From assembly GCA_944368775.1 (NCBI GenBank), contig CALVXB010000009.1, positions 21,545 through 85,544 of the forward strand: DNA of 64,000 bases. The letters are read 5' to 3'. The notes beneath the pieces were generated by a model. It saw only the letters and a list, made by a program, of their open reading frames with translations, was not told the origin of the DNA and ran no database searches. Below, in pieces: positions 7,306 through 16,829 of this stretch; positions within the stretch are counted from its first letter, which is position 1; the number at the start of each line of letters is the position of its first letter. A program made the translations under genes and the position numbers. Source of the DNA: an uncultured Clostridia bacterium (lineage in GTDB: Bacteria > Bacillota > Clostridia > Christensenellales > Borkfalkiaceae).

Positions 7306-9300
7306 TCAGACGATCCTCTTGAACATTTTTTCAACTTCCGTCTTGGTCAGGCGGACGCAGACGGGACGGCCGTGCGGACATTTGAGCCCCATGTCGCCGT
7401 GCAGCATCGCAAACAATTTCTCTTTTTCCGAGTCGGTCAGCAGCATGCCGCCCTTGACCGCGTGCTTGCAGGCGGTCATGGCGATCTTGTCGCGCAGCAG
7501 GTCGGAGAGGCGAATGCCGCGCAGCGAGCCGACCTCCGCGAACAGGTCGGCAAAAAAGGTGCCGAGGTCGATGTCGCGCAGGTCGAGCGGCACGGTCGAG
7601 ATCTTGAAGCTGCACGCGCCGAATTCCTCGATGTCAAAGCCGATCGCCTCGACTTCGGAGAGGTGCTCGGACAGGAAGGCGTGCTCCTCCGCGTTGGCCG
7701 TCAAAATGTAGGGAACGAGCATGGGTTGGCGCATCACTTGGCGCGCGTCCATCTCCGCCTTCAGTCGGTCGAAGAGCAGCCGCTCGTGCGCCGCATGCTG
7801 GTCGATGATGTACACATCGTCGCCCTCCTCATACAGGAGGTAGGTGTTGAACAGCGCGCCGCGAAAGACGGCGTTGTCGAGGATCCACTTCTGCTGCCTG
7901 GCCTTGCGCTCGCGCTCCTCCAAAAAGCGCTTGTTTTCGGCAAAGACATCCTCTGCCGGCAGCGGGAGCGGCACATCGGCCGCCGCGCGCACAGCCACGC
8001 TCCCGCTGTCATGAAAGACGAGCGGCGCGCCGCCGCGCATCTGCGAGGGCTTGGCGAAGTTGAACAATTCATCGTAGTTTTTGCGATCTATGTCACGCGT
8101 AGTACTATGCAAATCACCGCTTTTCTCATTTTCGACAGGGTTTTGCGGAGCATCTTCATCATTTTTCGCCCCATCGCCCGCTGCGCGCGGCGAAAGGGCT
8201 TCTTGCCCCGCCGCGGCGGAAGAGAGCGGGGCGGCGGGCGCTTCTTCACCCTGCAAAGGCGCTGCGACGCCCGCAGGCATCCCCTTTGCGCCGACGACAA
8301 AGTCGAGCGCGGCCGCGCTGCCGTCGAGCACGGCGGAGACGATGGAGTAGATGCAGCCGTAGATGATTTGATTGTTTTCAAAGCGCACGTCCGCCTTGTT
8401 GGGGTGCACGTTGACGTCGACGATCTCGGGCGGGACGTCGATAAAGAGAACATAGAAGGGATACTGCCGCTTCATCAGGTAGCTCGCGTAGGCGTTGGAG
8501 ATGGCCGAACTCACCGTGTTGTTGACGATGTAGCGGCCGTTGACGAATACGCTCTGGTAGGTGCGGTTGGCCTTGGTGAAGGAGGGCTTGCCCAAATAGC
8601 CGCGCAGGCGGATGCCGTGCTTTTCCGCGTCGATATGGCAGCACTGCGCGAGGACGCCCGCCCCGTACACGGCGGCGACAGCCTCCTCGAGCCCGCCGCC
8701 GAAGGACTGCATCGAGAGCTTGCCGTCCACGATGTAGCGGAAGGCGACCTCCGGGTTGCCGAGGATGAAGCGTGTGACGAAGTTGGAGATCTCCCCCTCC
8801 TCGCCGCGGTCGGTGCGCATGAATTTTTCGCGCACGGGCGTGTTGTAAAAGAGATTTTCCGCCTCGATCTCGGTGCCGCCGCCCAGCGCGCAGGGCGAAA
8901 CCTCGCCGAGCTTGCCGCCCTCGCAGCGCAGCTCGAACGCCTCCTCCGCGCCCTTTGCGCGCGAGCGCAGCGTGACGCGCGCGACAGACGCGATGCTCGC
9001 CAGCGCCTCGCCGCGGAAGCCGAGCGTTTGGATATGGTCGAGGTCCTCCGCCCGCGCGATCTTGCTGGTCGCGTGCGGCAAAAAGGCCGCGCGCAGCTCG
9101 CCGCGCTCGATGCCCTCGCCGTCGTCCGTCACGCAGATGCGGTCTTTGCCACCCCGCTCGATCTCGACCGCGATGTTTTTCGCGCCCGCATCCAGGCTGT
9201 TTTCGATAAATTCTTTGACCACCGAATACGGCCTGTCCACCACCTCGCCCGCGGCGATGCGGTTGAAGACGCTGCTGTCTAAAATGTTGATCTTAGCCAT
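7306..9300 (-). CDS. mutL: DNA mismatch repair protein MutL
   Basis: A 664-residue GHKL ATPase that links MutS mismatch recognition to strand removal. The N-terminal half carries the ATPase motifs (FIENSLDAGA, DDGEGI, GFRGEALASI). The C-terminal domain has an endonuclease-type motif, DQHAAHERLLFDR near residue 500, and the zinc-site motif CPHGRP near 642. The last acidic position of the endonuclease motif is D rather than the usual E. The linker, residues about 396-405, holds LHSTTRDID from the palindromic element. The ATG has AAGGAA upstream and lies 6 bases after mutS. Confidence 0.95.
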   Translation of the reverse strand: MAKINILDSSVFNRIAAGEVVDRPYSVVKEFIENSLDAGAKNIAVEIERGGKDRICVTDDGEGIERGELRAAFLPHATSKIARAEDLDHIQTLGFRGEALASIASVARVTLRSRAKGAEEAFELRCEGGKLGEVSPCALGGGTEIEAENLFYNTPVREKFMRTDRGEEGEISNFVTRFILGNPEVAFRYIVDGKLSMQSFGGGLEEAVAAVYGAGVLAQCCHIDAEKHGIRLRGYLGKPSFTKANRTYQSVFVNGRYIVNNTVSSAISNAYASYLMKRQYPFYVLFIDVPPEIVDVNVHPNKADVRFENNQIIYGCIYSIVSAVLDGSAAALDFVVGAKGMPAGVAAPLQGEEAPAAPLSSAAAGQEALSPRAAGDGAKNDEDAPQNPVENEKSGDLHSTTRDIDRKNYDELFNFAKPSQMRGGAPLVFHDSGSVAVRAAADVPLPLPAEDVFAENKRFLEERERKARQQKWILDNAVFRGALFNTYLLYEEGDDVYIIDQHAAHERLLFDRLKAEMDARQVMRQPMLVPYILTANAEEHAFLSEHLSEVEAIGFDIEEFGACSFKISTVPLDLRDIDLGTFFADLFAEVGSLRGIRLSDLLRDKIAMTACKHAVKGGMLLTDSEKEKLFAMLHGDMGLKCPHGRPVCVRLTKTEVEKMFKRIV
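8085..8113 (+). repeat. Dispersed palindromic element, copy 2 (inside mutL)
   Basis: GATCTATGTCACGCG is followed by TAGTACTATGCAAA. The centre differs from copy 1 (CACGCG in place of TGACA) but both flanks match. It is translated within the variable MutL linker. Confidence 0.8.
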
Positions 9301-9306
9301 CGTTCG

Positions 9307-11886
9307 TTATTCCTTAGAACGCACCTTCTCCGCGAGGTCGGAGAGGATGTTGAACGCCTGCATGGGCGTCAGGTTGTTCATATCGATCTCGGCGAGGATG
9401 CGCTCTGCCTCGCTGCGTTTGGGCGCAGGCTCCTCCGCCGCGACATCGCGCGCAGCGCCGCGCGCGATGTCGTTTTTTTCTAACTTGCGCAAGATCTCCT
9501 TGGCGCGGGAGGTGACTGCGGGCGGGATGCCCGCCAGGCGCGCCACCTCGATGCCGAAGCTCTTGTTCGCGCCGCCGCGCACGATCTTGCGGAGGAAGAG
9601 GATGCCCTCCCCCGTCTCGCGCACCGTTACTTTATAATTTTTGACCCCCTCGATCTTGCCCTCGAGCTCGGTCAGCTCGTGGTAGTGCGTCGCGAACAAC
9701 GTCTTGGCGCGGATGTGCTCGGTCAAGTACTCGAGCACCGCCCAGGCGATGCTCAGCCCGTCGAAGGTGCTCGTTCCCCTGCCCACCTCGTCGAGGATGA
9801 GCAGCGAGTTTGGCGTCGCGCTGCGGATGATGGAGGCGACCTCCGTCATCTCCACCATAAAGGTGCTCTGGTCGAGGATGAGGTTGTCACTCGCGCCGAC
9901 GCGGGTAAAGATGCGGTCGACGACGGGGATGCGCGCCGACTTTGCGGGGACGAAGCAGCCGATGTGCGCCATCAGCACGATGAGCGCGTTCTGCCGCATA
10001 TATGTGCTCTTGCCCGCCATGTTGGGCCCGGTGATGACCATCGTGCGCGTCTCGCCGTCGAGCATGGTGTCGTTTGGCACGAAGCGCTCTTTTGTGAGCG
10101 CTTCCACCACCGGATGCCTGCCCTCGGCGATGCGCAGCGCGCCGCCCTCCTCTGCTATCTGCGGGCGGCAATAGCCGCGCTCCTTTGCGAGCGAGGCGAA
10201 GGAGACGAGGCAGTCGAGCATGGCGATCGCGCCCGAAAGGCGCTTGAGTGCGCCAAGCTGCACCATCAGCTCGTTTTTGATGCGCTCGAACAGCTCGAGC
10301 TCGAGCCGCAGGCTCCTTTCGGTGCTGTTGAGGATGCGGTCCTCCGCCTGCTTGAGCTCGTCGGTGATATACCGCTCCGCATTGGCGAGCGTCTGCCGCC
10401 GCTTGTACTCGTACGGCACTTTGTCTTTGAAGGAGTTGGTCACCTCGATGGAGTAACCAAAGACGCGGTTGTACTTGATACGCAGGTTTTTGATGCCCGT
10501 CTTTTCGCGCTCGCGCGCCTCGATCTCCGCGATGACGCGCGCGCCGTTGTCGCGAATGTCGCGCAGCTCGTCCAGCTCGCGGTCGTACCCTTGGCGGATA
10601 AATCCGCCCTCTTTGACGGCGACGGGAGGATTTTCTACAAAGGCGCGCTGCAAGAGGTCTGTCAACGCCGAAAAGTCGCCGAGCGCCGCGGCGATGGAGG
10701 AAACGATGCGCGAATGAAAGCCGGAGAGCTGAAATTTGAGGTTGGGGATGAGCGCGAGCGACGCGCCGAGGCTCTCGCAGTCGCGCGGGTTCAAATTGTT
10801 ATTGGAGATCTTGCCCGCGATGCGCTCGATGTCGCGGATGCCCCGCAGCGTTTCGGCGATGCCGCTGCGGATGACGGTCGCGTTGTACAGCTCTTCTACG
10901 CCGTCCAATCGCGCCTCGATGCCCTCCTTGCTGCGCAGCGGGTCGAGGATGAGCCTGTGCATGCGCCGCGCGCCCATCGCCGTACCCGTCTTGTCAAGCA
11001 GCCACAGCAGCGAGCCGCGCTTTTTTCCGTCGCCGAGGGTGCGCACCAGCTCGAGGTCGGATACGGCGGCAGGGTCGAGCATCATCGTCTCCCCATCGCG
11101 GACGAGGCGGATGCCGTCGATGATGCGCAGGGCGTGCTTCTGCGTCTCGCGCAGATATTCGATGAGCGCGCCCGCCGCGCAGACGGCCGCCGGCGCCCCG
11201 GCCAAGCCGAAAGGCTCGAGCGTCTTGCAGCCGAGCTGTTCCAAAAGGTCCTTTTCTGCATGCCGCTGCGAAAACGCCCACGGCACATAGCAGGAGAAAG
11301 CGGGCAGCGAACGCAACGCGGCCTTCCCCTTCGTTCCCAACAGATAGCCGTCGTTGCAGATAACTTCGGCGGGGGCGAGCTTGACGAGCTCTTCGAGGCT
11401 CTCATCCAAGGCGTTTTCGCCCGCAAAGACGCGCGCGCTGAATTCGCCCGTCGTGATATCCGCCCAGGCGAGCGCCCGCCGCGACCCCTCGCAGAAGGCG
11501 CAGGCGATGTAGTTATTTTTCTTTTCGTCGAGCAGCGCGTCCTCGATGAGCGTGCCCGCCGAAACGACGCGGATGACGTCGCGCTCGACCATCCCCTTGC
11601 CGGGCGTCGGCTCGGTGAGCTGCTCGCAGATGGCGACCTTTTTGCCGAGGGCGACGAGGCGGGCGATGTAGGTATCCGCCGCGTGGTACGGCACGCCGCA
11701 CATGGGTGCGCGCTCTTCTAAGCCGCAGTCGCGGCCGGTCAGCGTCAGGTCGAGAAGCTGCGACACCTCCTTCGCGTCCTCGAAAAACATCTCGTAAAAG
11801 TCGCCGAGCCGATAGAAGATGATGCAATCTTTGTATTTTTCTTTGACTTCGAGATAGTGCCGCATCATCGGCGAAAGTCCGCTCAT
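9307..11886 (-). CDS. mutS: DNA mismatch repair protein MutS
   Basis: An 859-residue mismatch-recognition ATPase. The mismatch-binding motif is GDFYEMF near residue 30 (F-x-E), and Walker A is GPNMAGKST near residue 620, followed by the DEVGRGTS segment. The chosen ATG at 11886 has AAGGAGGGGG upstream and gives the normal family N-terminus; the frame is open further upstream but without support. It lies 10 bases downstream of miaB and acts together with MutL. Confidence 0.96.
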   Translation of the reverse strand: MSGLSPMMRHYLEVKEKYKDCIIFYRLGDFYEMFFEDAKEVSQLLDLTLTGRDCGLEERAPMCGVPYHAADTYIARLVALGKKVAICEQLTEPTPGKGMVERDVIRVVSAGTLIEDALLDEKKNNYIACAFCEGSRRALAWADITTGEFSARVFAGENALDESLEELVKLAPAEVICNDGYLLGTKGKAALRSLPAFSCYVPWAFSQRHAEKDLLEQLGCKTLEPFGLAGAPAAVCAAGALIEYLRETQKHALRIIDGIRLVRDGETMMLDPAAVSDLELVRTLGDGKKRGSLLWLLDKTGTAMGARRMHRLILDPLRSKEGIEARLDGVEELYNATVIRSGIAETLRGIRDIERIAGKISNNNLNPRDCESLGASLALIPNLKFQLSGFHSRIVSSIAAALGDFSALTDLLQRAFVENPPVAVKEGGFIRQGYDRELDELRDIRDNGARVIAEIEAREREKTGIKNLRIKYNRVFGYSIEVTNSFKDKVPYEYKRRQTLANAERYITDELKQAEDRILNSTERSLRLELELFERIKNELMVQLGALKRLSGAIAMLDCLVSFASLAKERGYCRPQIAEEGGALRIAEGRHPVVEALTKERFVPNDTMLDGETRTMVITGPNMAGKSTYMRQNALIVLMAHIGCFVPAKSARIPVVDRIFTRVGASDNLILDQSTFMVEMTEVASIIRSATPNSLLILDEVGRGTSTFDGLSIAWAVLEYLTEHIRAKTLFATHYHELTELEGKIEGVKNYKVTVRETGEGILFLRKIVRGGANKSFGIEVARLAGIPPAVTSRAKEILRKLEKNDIARGAARDVAAEEPAPKRSEAERILAEIDMNNLTPMQAFNILSDLAEKVRSKE

Positions 11887-11896
11887 ATCCCCCTCC

Positions 11897-13216
11897 TTAT
11901 CCTTCGCTGATCTCGCCCTGCAGCGAGATGCCGGACGCATCGGTCACGCGCATCTGCACGAACTGACCGATGCGGTCGCGCCCGCTCGCAAAATATCCCA
12001 TGCGGCCATACTCGTCGCGGCCGAGGTACAGCCCCTTTTTTGCGTCGTAGTCCTCGCAGAGGATCTCGATGGTCTTGCCGCGGTATGCCTGCGACTTTTC
12101 GCGCGTCTGCGCGTTGACCAGCTCGACGAGGCGCATGATGCGCTCTTTTTGCACCTCTTCGGGGATCTGCCCCTCCATGTCCGCCGCGACCGTGCCGCTG
12201 CGCCGCGAATAGACGAAGGTGAACGCCGCCGAAAAATCCGCCGCGCGCACGAGGTCGAGCGTCGCGCGGAAATCTTCCTCCGTCTCGGTCGGGAAGCCGA
12301 CCATAATATCCGTCGAGAGCTGGCAGTCGGGAATGATGCGGCGGAGCATCTCCACCTTTTCAAGATACTCCTTCGCCGTGTACTTGCGGTTCATCAGCCG
12401 CAGGATGCGGTCGGAGCCCGCCTGCACGGGCAGGTGCACGAAGCGGCAGAGCTGCGGGTTGTCGGCGATGGTGCGGACGAGCTCCTCGCCGAAGTCCTTC
12501 GGGTTGCTCGTCATAAAGCGCAGGCGAAACTTTTCGTCGCGCGCGCAGATCTTGCGCAGCAGCTGCGGAAAGGACACCTCGCCGCAATCGTTGCCATACG
12601 AGTTGACGTTCTGCCCCAGCAGCGTGATCTCCTTGTAGCCGGCATCGAGCAGGCCGTTCACCTCGGCGACGACCGCGCTCGCCGCGCGCGAGCGCTCGCG
12701 CCCGCGCACGTACGGCACGATGCAGTACGAGCAGAAATTGTTGCATCCATACATGATGTTGACCCAGGCGTTGGGGTAGCTGGTGCGGAAGGAGATGTCC
12801 TCTTCGCGCACCTCGCCTTCTTTCTCCCACACGTCGACGACCGCCTTTTTGCGCCCGAGCTTGCGATCGAGCAGCGCGCCGAATTCCTCCAAATTGTGTG
12901 TGCCGAACACGATGTCGACGAAGGGAAACTTTTTGCGCAGCTTTTCCGCCGCGCCCGCCTGCTGCGTCATGCAGCCGCCGACCGCGATGAGCATGCCCGG
13001 GTGCGCCTTTTTGACCTTTTTGAGCGCGCCAATGTTGCCGTAGGCGTGATTTTCTGCATTCTCGCGGATGCAGCAGGTGTTAAAAACGACGATGTCGGCC
13101 TCCTCTTCGGGCGCGGCCTCGGCATAGCCGCGCGCGTGCAGGATGCCCGCGAGCTTTTCCGATTCGTGTACGTTCATCTGGCAGCCGTACGTGACGATGC
13201 GATATTTCTTTTCCAT
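11897..13216 (-). CDS. miaB: tRNA methylthiotransferase MiaB
   Basis: A 439-residue radical-SAM enzyme that converts i6A37 to ms2i6A37 in tRNA. The UPF0004 domain begins with TYGCQMNVHES; the radical-SAM cysteines are in CNNFCSYC near residues 157-164; a TRAM domain ends the protein. It is the first gene of the operon and follows the promoter at 13249-13277. Its substrate is made by MiaA, encoded three genes later in the same operon. Confidence 0.95.
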   Translation of the reverse strand: MEKKYRIVTYGCQMNVHESEKLAGILHARGYAEAAPEEEADIVVFNTCCIRENAENHAYGNIGALKKVKKAHPGMLIAVGGCMTQQAGAAEKLRKKFPFVDIVFGTHNLEEFGALLDRKLGRKKAVVDVWEKEGEVREEDISFRTSYPNAWVNIMYGCNNFCSYCIVPYVRGRERSRAASAVVAEVNGLLDAGYKEITLLGQNVNSYGNDCGEVSFPQLLRKICARDEKFRLRFMTSNPKDFGEELVRTIADNPQLCRFVHLPVQAGSDRILRLMNRKYTAKEYLEKVEMLRRIIPDCQLSTDIMVGFPTETEEDFRATLDLVRAADFSAAFTFVYSRRSGTVAADMEGQIPEEVQKERIMRLVELVNAQTREKSQAYRGKTIEILCEDYDAKKGLYLGRDEYGRMGYFASGRDRIGQFVQMRVTDASGISLQGEISEG

Positions 13217-13248
13217 GCAATACCTTTACTTGTGGTTGTTCGCCCTCT

Positions 13249-13277
13249 ATTATACAATTTTCAGCGTTTTTTTTCAA
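13249..13277 (-). promoter_or_regulatory. Promoter of the miaB-mutS-mutL-miaA-YnbB operon
   Basis: On the minus strand TTGAAA (13272-13277) and TATAAT (13249-13254) are separated by 17 bases, about 33 bases upstream of the miaB start. Confidence 0.8.
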
Positions 13278-13337
13278 GTAATTGAACTTTATTGCCCATG
13301 AAATAATTCCCGCAAAACGCCGAATACTATACGAAGG

Positions 13338-15566
13338 ATGAAACTTTTACGAAACCTCGCCGCGCTTTCGGCCGCGCTGCTGCTCGCCGCCGCCTGCGCG
13401 GGCATCGCCTACTACATCGCCGTCACGGGCGGCACCCGCCTGCAGACGGAACTTTTGCAGACCGCCGCCGAAACGGCCGCCGTCGTCGACGGCGCGGGCA
13501 AGCCGATCGCCGACATCTCCCTGAAAGACGCCGGCCGCAGCGTCGACAGCGCCGACCTGCCCTCGCACGTGCGGCAGGCCTTCCTCACCGCCGAAGACAG
13601 AAACTTTTACCGCCACCGCGGTTTGGATGTGAAGGGCATGGCGCGCGCCCTGCTCGCCAACCTGCGCGCGCGCTCCTTTCGCCAGGGCGCCTCGACCATC
13701 AGCCAACAGCTGGTCAAAAATACCCACCTGTCGGGGGACAAAACCATCCGCCGCAAGCTGCGCGAGATCAAGCTGGCGCTGCAGCTCGAACGGCAGTTCA
13801 CGAAGGACGAGATCCTCACCATGTACCTGAACACCATCTACTTCGGGCACGCCTGCTACGGCATCGAGAGCGCCTCCGCATTTTACTTCGGCAAGGACGC
13901 GAAGGCGCTCTCGCCCGCCGAGGGGGCGATGCTCGCCGCCGTCATCCGCTCGCCCAACCGCTATTCCCCCTTCGTCTCCCCCGAAAAGTGCAAAGCCGTG
14001 CGCGACGGCGTGCTCGCGCAGATGCAAGGACTCGGCTATCTGTCCGCAGACGCCTGCCGCGAAGCGATCGCACAGCCGCTGCCGCAGACAAAGCACGCGC
14101 CGGGCGGGGCGGAGAGCTATCTCGACGCCGTTTTAGAAGAATTGGAGACGCTGCCCGACTTTTCCCCCTATTCCAAGCGCGGCGGGTACACGATCTGCAC
14201 GTATATGGACGCCGAATTGCAGCGCTATTGCGAGCAGCTCAAAACGGATGCAGACCGCTCGGGCAAGAGTTTGCTCATCCTCGACAACGATACGCGCGGC
14301 GTGCTCGCCTGGCACGCGACGGAGGGGAATTTGCGCCGCCAGCCCGGCTCGCTGCTCAAACCGCTCGCCGTCTACGCCCCCGCCATCGAGGAAAATATCC
14401 TCTCCCCCTGCACGCCCGTGCTCGACGAGAAGGCGGACTTCGGCGGCTATGCCCCCTCCAACTACGGCGGCGACTACGCGGGCTGGGTCTCGGCGCGGCG
14501 GGCGCTCTCCGAAAGCCGCAACGTGCCCGCCGTGCGCATCCTCAACGAGCTGGGCGTCGAGCGCAGCGAGCGGGCGCTGCGGCGGCTGGGGCTCACCCTG
14601 CAAGAGGGCGACCGCAACTTGTCCCTCGCCCTCGGCGGGATGACGCGCGGCTATACCCTGCCCGAACTTGCGGGCGCATACGCCGCGCTCGCCTGCGGCG
14701 GACAATACGCGCCGGCCTCGTTCATCCGCAAGGTGCTCGACGCGGACGGGCGCACCGTCTACGAGCGGCGCTGCGCACCGCAGCGCGCGCTCTCCGAAAA
14801 TACCGCCTTTTTGCTCAACGATATGCTGCAGACGGCCGCGCAAAGCGGCACGGCGAAAAAGCTATCCGCCCTACCCTTTGCGATGTGCGGCAAGACGGGC
14901 ACCTGCGGCAACGAGCGGGGCAACACGGACGCCTGGGCGGTCGCATACACCCGCGACAAGCTGTTCGGCGTGTGGATGGGAAACGCCGACAATACCCGTA
15001 CCGACATCACGGGCGGCGGGCTGCCCTGCCACTACGCGATGCTGCTCGCACGCAAGGCATACGCCACAGCTGCGCCGCGGCCGTTTGCTCCCTGCCCGAG
15101 CGTCGTGCGCTGCCGCTTGGACCGCGCGTCATATGAAGAAGATCACGTCTTGCGCGCCGCCGCGCCCAAACAGCCGCAGCGCTATACCTTTACCGACCTG
15201 TTCCGCGCAGAAAATTATCCGCACGAGATGAGCCCGCTCTTCGCAAAGCCGCGGGCCAACGCCACGCTCACGCGGCAAAACAACGCCATTTGCATCGATC
15301 TATGTCACGCAGAGTACTATGATTATCGCATAAAAAAGCGTTTTGCTGGCAAAGAAGAGGTCGTATTCGACGGACATTGCGGCGGCCGATTCGTCGACGA
15401 AAATGCCGCACAGGGGCGGCCGTGCACCTACACCGTGACGCCCTACTATCGCAGCGACGACGGAGAATACGTCTACGGCGAAGAGGAGACGCTCCCCTCC
15501 GTCTGCCTGCGCAAGCCTGCACGCCCGCCCCGCCGCTGGTGGGAGCGCGCGCTGCGCCTCGGCTGA
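13338..15566 (+). CDS. Class A penicillin-binding protein (glycosyltransferase-transpeptidase)
   Basis: A 742-residue membrane-anchored cell-wall synthase. An N-terminal transmembrane anchor (residues about 8-30) is followed by a GT51 glycosyltransferase domain with AEDRNFYRHRG (near 85) and GASTISQQLVKN, then a transpeptidase domain. The catalytic motifs are SLLK in QPGSLLKP (near 336), SRN (near 392) and KTGT (near 518). It polymerises lipid II and cross-links peptides outside the membrane. The C-terminal extension after the transpeptidase holds a palindromic-element copy, read as DLCHAEYYDY near residues 653-662. The SD is poorly spaced (GAAGG directly before ATG). Confidence 0.93.
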   Translation: MKLLRNLAALSAALLLAAACAGIAYYIAVTGGTRLQTELLQTAAETAAVVDGAGKPIADISLKDAGRSVDSADLPSHVRQAFLTAEDRNFYRHRGLDVKGMARALLANLRARSFRQGASTISQQLVKNTHLSGDKTIRRKLREIKLALQLERQFTKDEILTMYLNTIYFGHACYGIESASAFYFGKDAKALSPAEGAMLAAVIRSPNRYSPFVSPEKCKAVRDGVLAQMQGLGYLSADACREAIAQPLPQTKHAPGGAESYLDAVLEELETLPDFSPYSKRGGYTICTYMDAELQRYCEQLKTDADRSGKSLLILDNDTRGVLAWHATEGNLRRQPGSLLKPLAVYAPAIEENILSPCTPVLDEKADFGGYAPSNYGGDYAGWVSARRALSESRNVPAVRILNELGVERSERALRRLGLTLQEGDRNLSLALGGMTRGYTLPELAGAYAALACGGQYAPASFIRKVLDADGRTVYERRCAPQRALSENTAFLLNDMLQTAAQSGTAKKLSALPFAMCGKTGTCGNERGNTDAWAVAYTRDKLFGVWMGNADNTRTDITGGGLPCHYAMLLARKAYATAAPRPFAPCPSVVRCRLDRASYEEDHVLRAAAPKQPQRYTFTDLFRAENYPHEMSPLFAKPRANATLTRQNNAICIDLCHAEYYDYRIKKRFAGKEEVVFDGHCGGRFVDENAAQGRPCTYTVTPYYRSDDGEYVYGEEETLPSVCLRKPARPPRRWWERALRLG
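15297..15321 (+). repeat. Dispersed palindromic element, copy 3 (inside the PBP gene)
   Basis: GATCTATGTCACGCA is followed by GAGTACTATG. It is almost identical to the first 25 bases of copy 2, but the trailing GCAAA is lost. It is translated in the PBP C-terminal extension, and it lies in the opposite orientation relative to its gene compared with the copies in minus-strand genes. Confidence 0.75.
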
Positions 15567-15615
15567 TCGACGGCGCTGCACACATGGCAAGCGCTTCAAA
15601 CTATATACGAAAAAA

Positions 15616-15637
15616 GGAAGGCCGAAGCCTTCCTTTT
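15616..15637. terminator. Bidirectional terminator between the PBP gene and thiI
   Basis: GGAAGGC (15616-15622) and GCCTTCC (15627-15633) enclose a CGAA loop. TTTT follows on the plus strand, and a run of A upstream provides T residues on the minus strand. It can serve both convergent genes. Confidence 0.85.
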
Positions 15638-15660
15638 GCCTTTGATGATCGTCGCCGCGT

Positions 15661-16824
15661 TCAGCGGATGGATACCGTCTCGAGCGAGGCGTACGCCTCT
15701 TCGAGCAGCGCGTCGATATCGAGGTGCGACTCCGCCAGCTCGACCTTGCGCAAGTCGGGGCGGATGAGCGGGTGCTTGGGCAAAAAGACGGTGCAGCAGT
15801 CCTCGTACGGGAGGATGGAGGTCTCGAAGGTGCCGATCTCTCTCGCGCGCGCGACGATCTCCGTCTTGTCGAACCCGACGAGCGGGCGCAGGACGGGCAT
15901 AGTGCGGACGACCGCGTTGGAGGAGGTCATCCCCTCGATGGTCTGGCTTGCGACCTGGCCGAGGCTCTCGCCCGTGATGATGCACTGCGCGCCGCACGCC
16001 TCCGCCTGATGTTCGGCGATGCGCATCATAAAGCGGCGCAGGAGAGTGACCATCATCTCCTCCGGGCAATGCTTGTGGATGGCTTCCTGAATGTGCGTGA
16101 CCCGCACGACGTACAGCTCAAGCCCGCCCGTGTAGCGGGCGAGGATACGCGCGAGATCTTCTACCTTCTCCCGCGCCTGCATATTGGTGTAGGGATAGCT
16201 GTGGAAGTGCAGCCCGGAGATGGTCATGCCGCGCTTGGCGATCATGTGCCCGGCGACGGGGCTGTCGATGCCGCCCGAAAGGAGCAACAGCCCCTTGCCC
16301 GACGTGCCGACGGGCATGCCGCCCGCGCCCTTGACGAGGTCGCAGAATACGAGCGCCTCGCCGTCCTCGCGGATGTCGATGTTGACGGTATTCTGCGGGG
16401 CGTGCACGTCGACGCGCAGCTGCGGGCGCTCGGCAAGCAGCCTGCCGCCGACTTCGGCGTTGAGCTGCATGGAGTGCAGCGGAAAGTGCTTGTCGGCGCG
16501 GTTAGACTGCACCTTGAAGGTGCCGCTCTGCGGCGCGACGGCGAGCACGGCGTCCCAGATGGCGCCCATCTCGGCGGGAACCTTGTACCCGACGCTGAGC
16601 GTGTGCGTGCCGAACACGCGGCGCAGCCGCTCGACGATCTCGTCCGTGCGCGATTCGTCGAAGTTTTCCACGAGGTAACGCCCGCTCGGGCGGCGGATCT
16701 CGTGGCGGATGCCGTGGAGCGCCTTTTCCATATTGTTCATGAACACGCGCTCGAAGTAGCCGCGGTTTTTGCCCTTGAGATGGATCTCGCAATAGCGGAC
16801 GATGACGACTTTATTCTTTTCCAT
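15661..16824 (-). CDS. thiI: tRNA 4-thiouridine synthase ThiI
   Basis: A 387-residue enzyme that thiolates U8 of tRNA and may supply sulfur for thiamine. It has an N-terminal ferredoxin-like/THUMP region and a PP-loop ATP pyrophosphatase motif, LLLSGGIDSP, near residue 180. There is no C-terminal rhodanese domain, as usual in Firmicutes. The ATG at 16824 follows GAGGTAACAGAC and lies five bases after the cysteine desulfurase gene, its expected sulfur donor. Confidence 0.94.
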   Translation of the reverse strand: MEKNKVVIVRYCEIHLKGKNRGYFERVFMNNMEKALHGIRHEIRRPSGRYLVENFDESRTDEIVERLRRVFGTHTLSVGYKVPAEMGAIWDAVLAVAPQSGTFKVQSNRADKHFPLHSMQLNAEVGGRLLAERPQLRVDVHAPQNTVNIDIREDGEALVFCDLVKGAGGMPVGTSGKGLLLLSGGIDSPVAGHMIAKRGMTISGLHFHSYPYTNMQAREKVEDLARILARYTGGLELYVVRVTHIQEAIHKHCPEEMMVTLLRRFMMRIAEHQAEACGAQCIITGESLGQVASQTIEGMTSSNAVVRTMPVLRPLVGFDKTEIVARAREIGTFETSILPYEDCCTVFLPKHPLIRPDLRKVELAESHLDIDALLEEAYASLETVSIR

Positions 16825-16829
16825 GTCTG

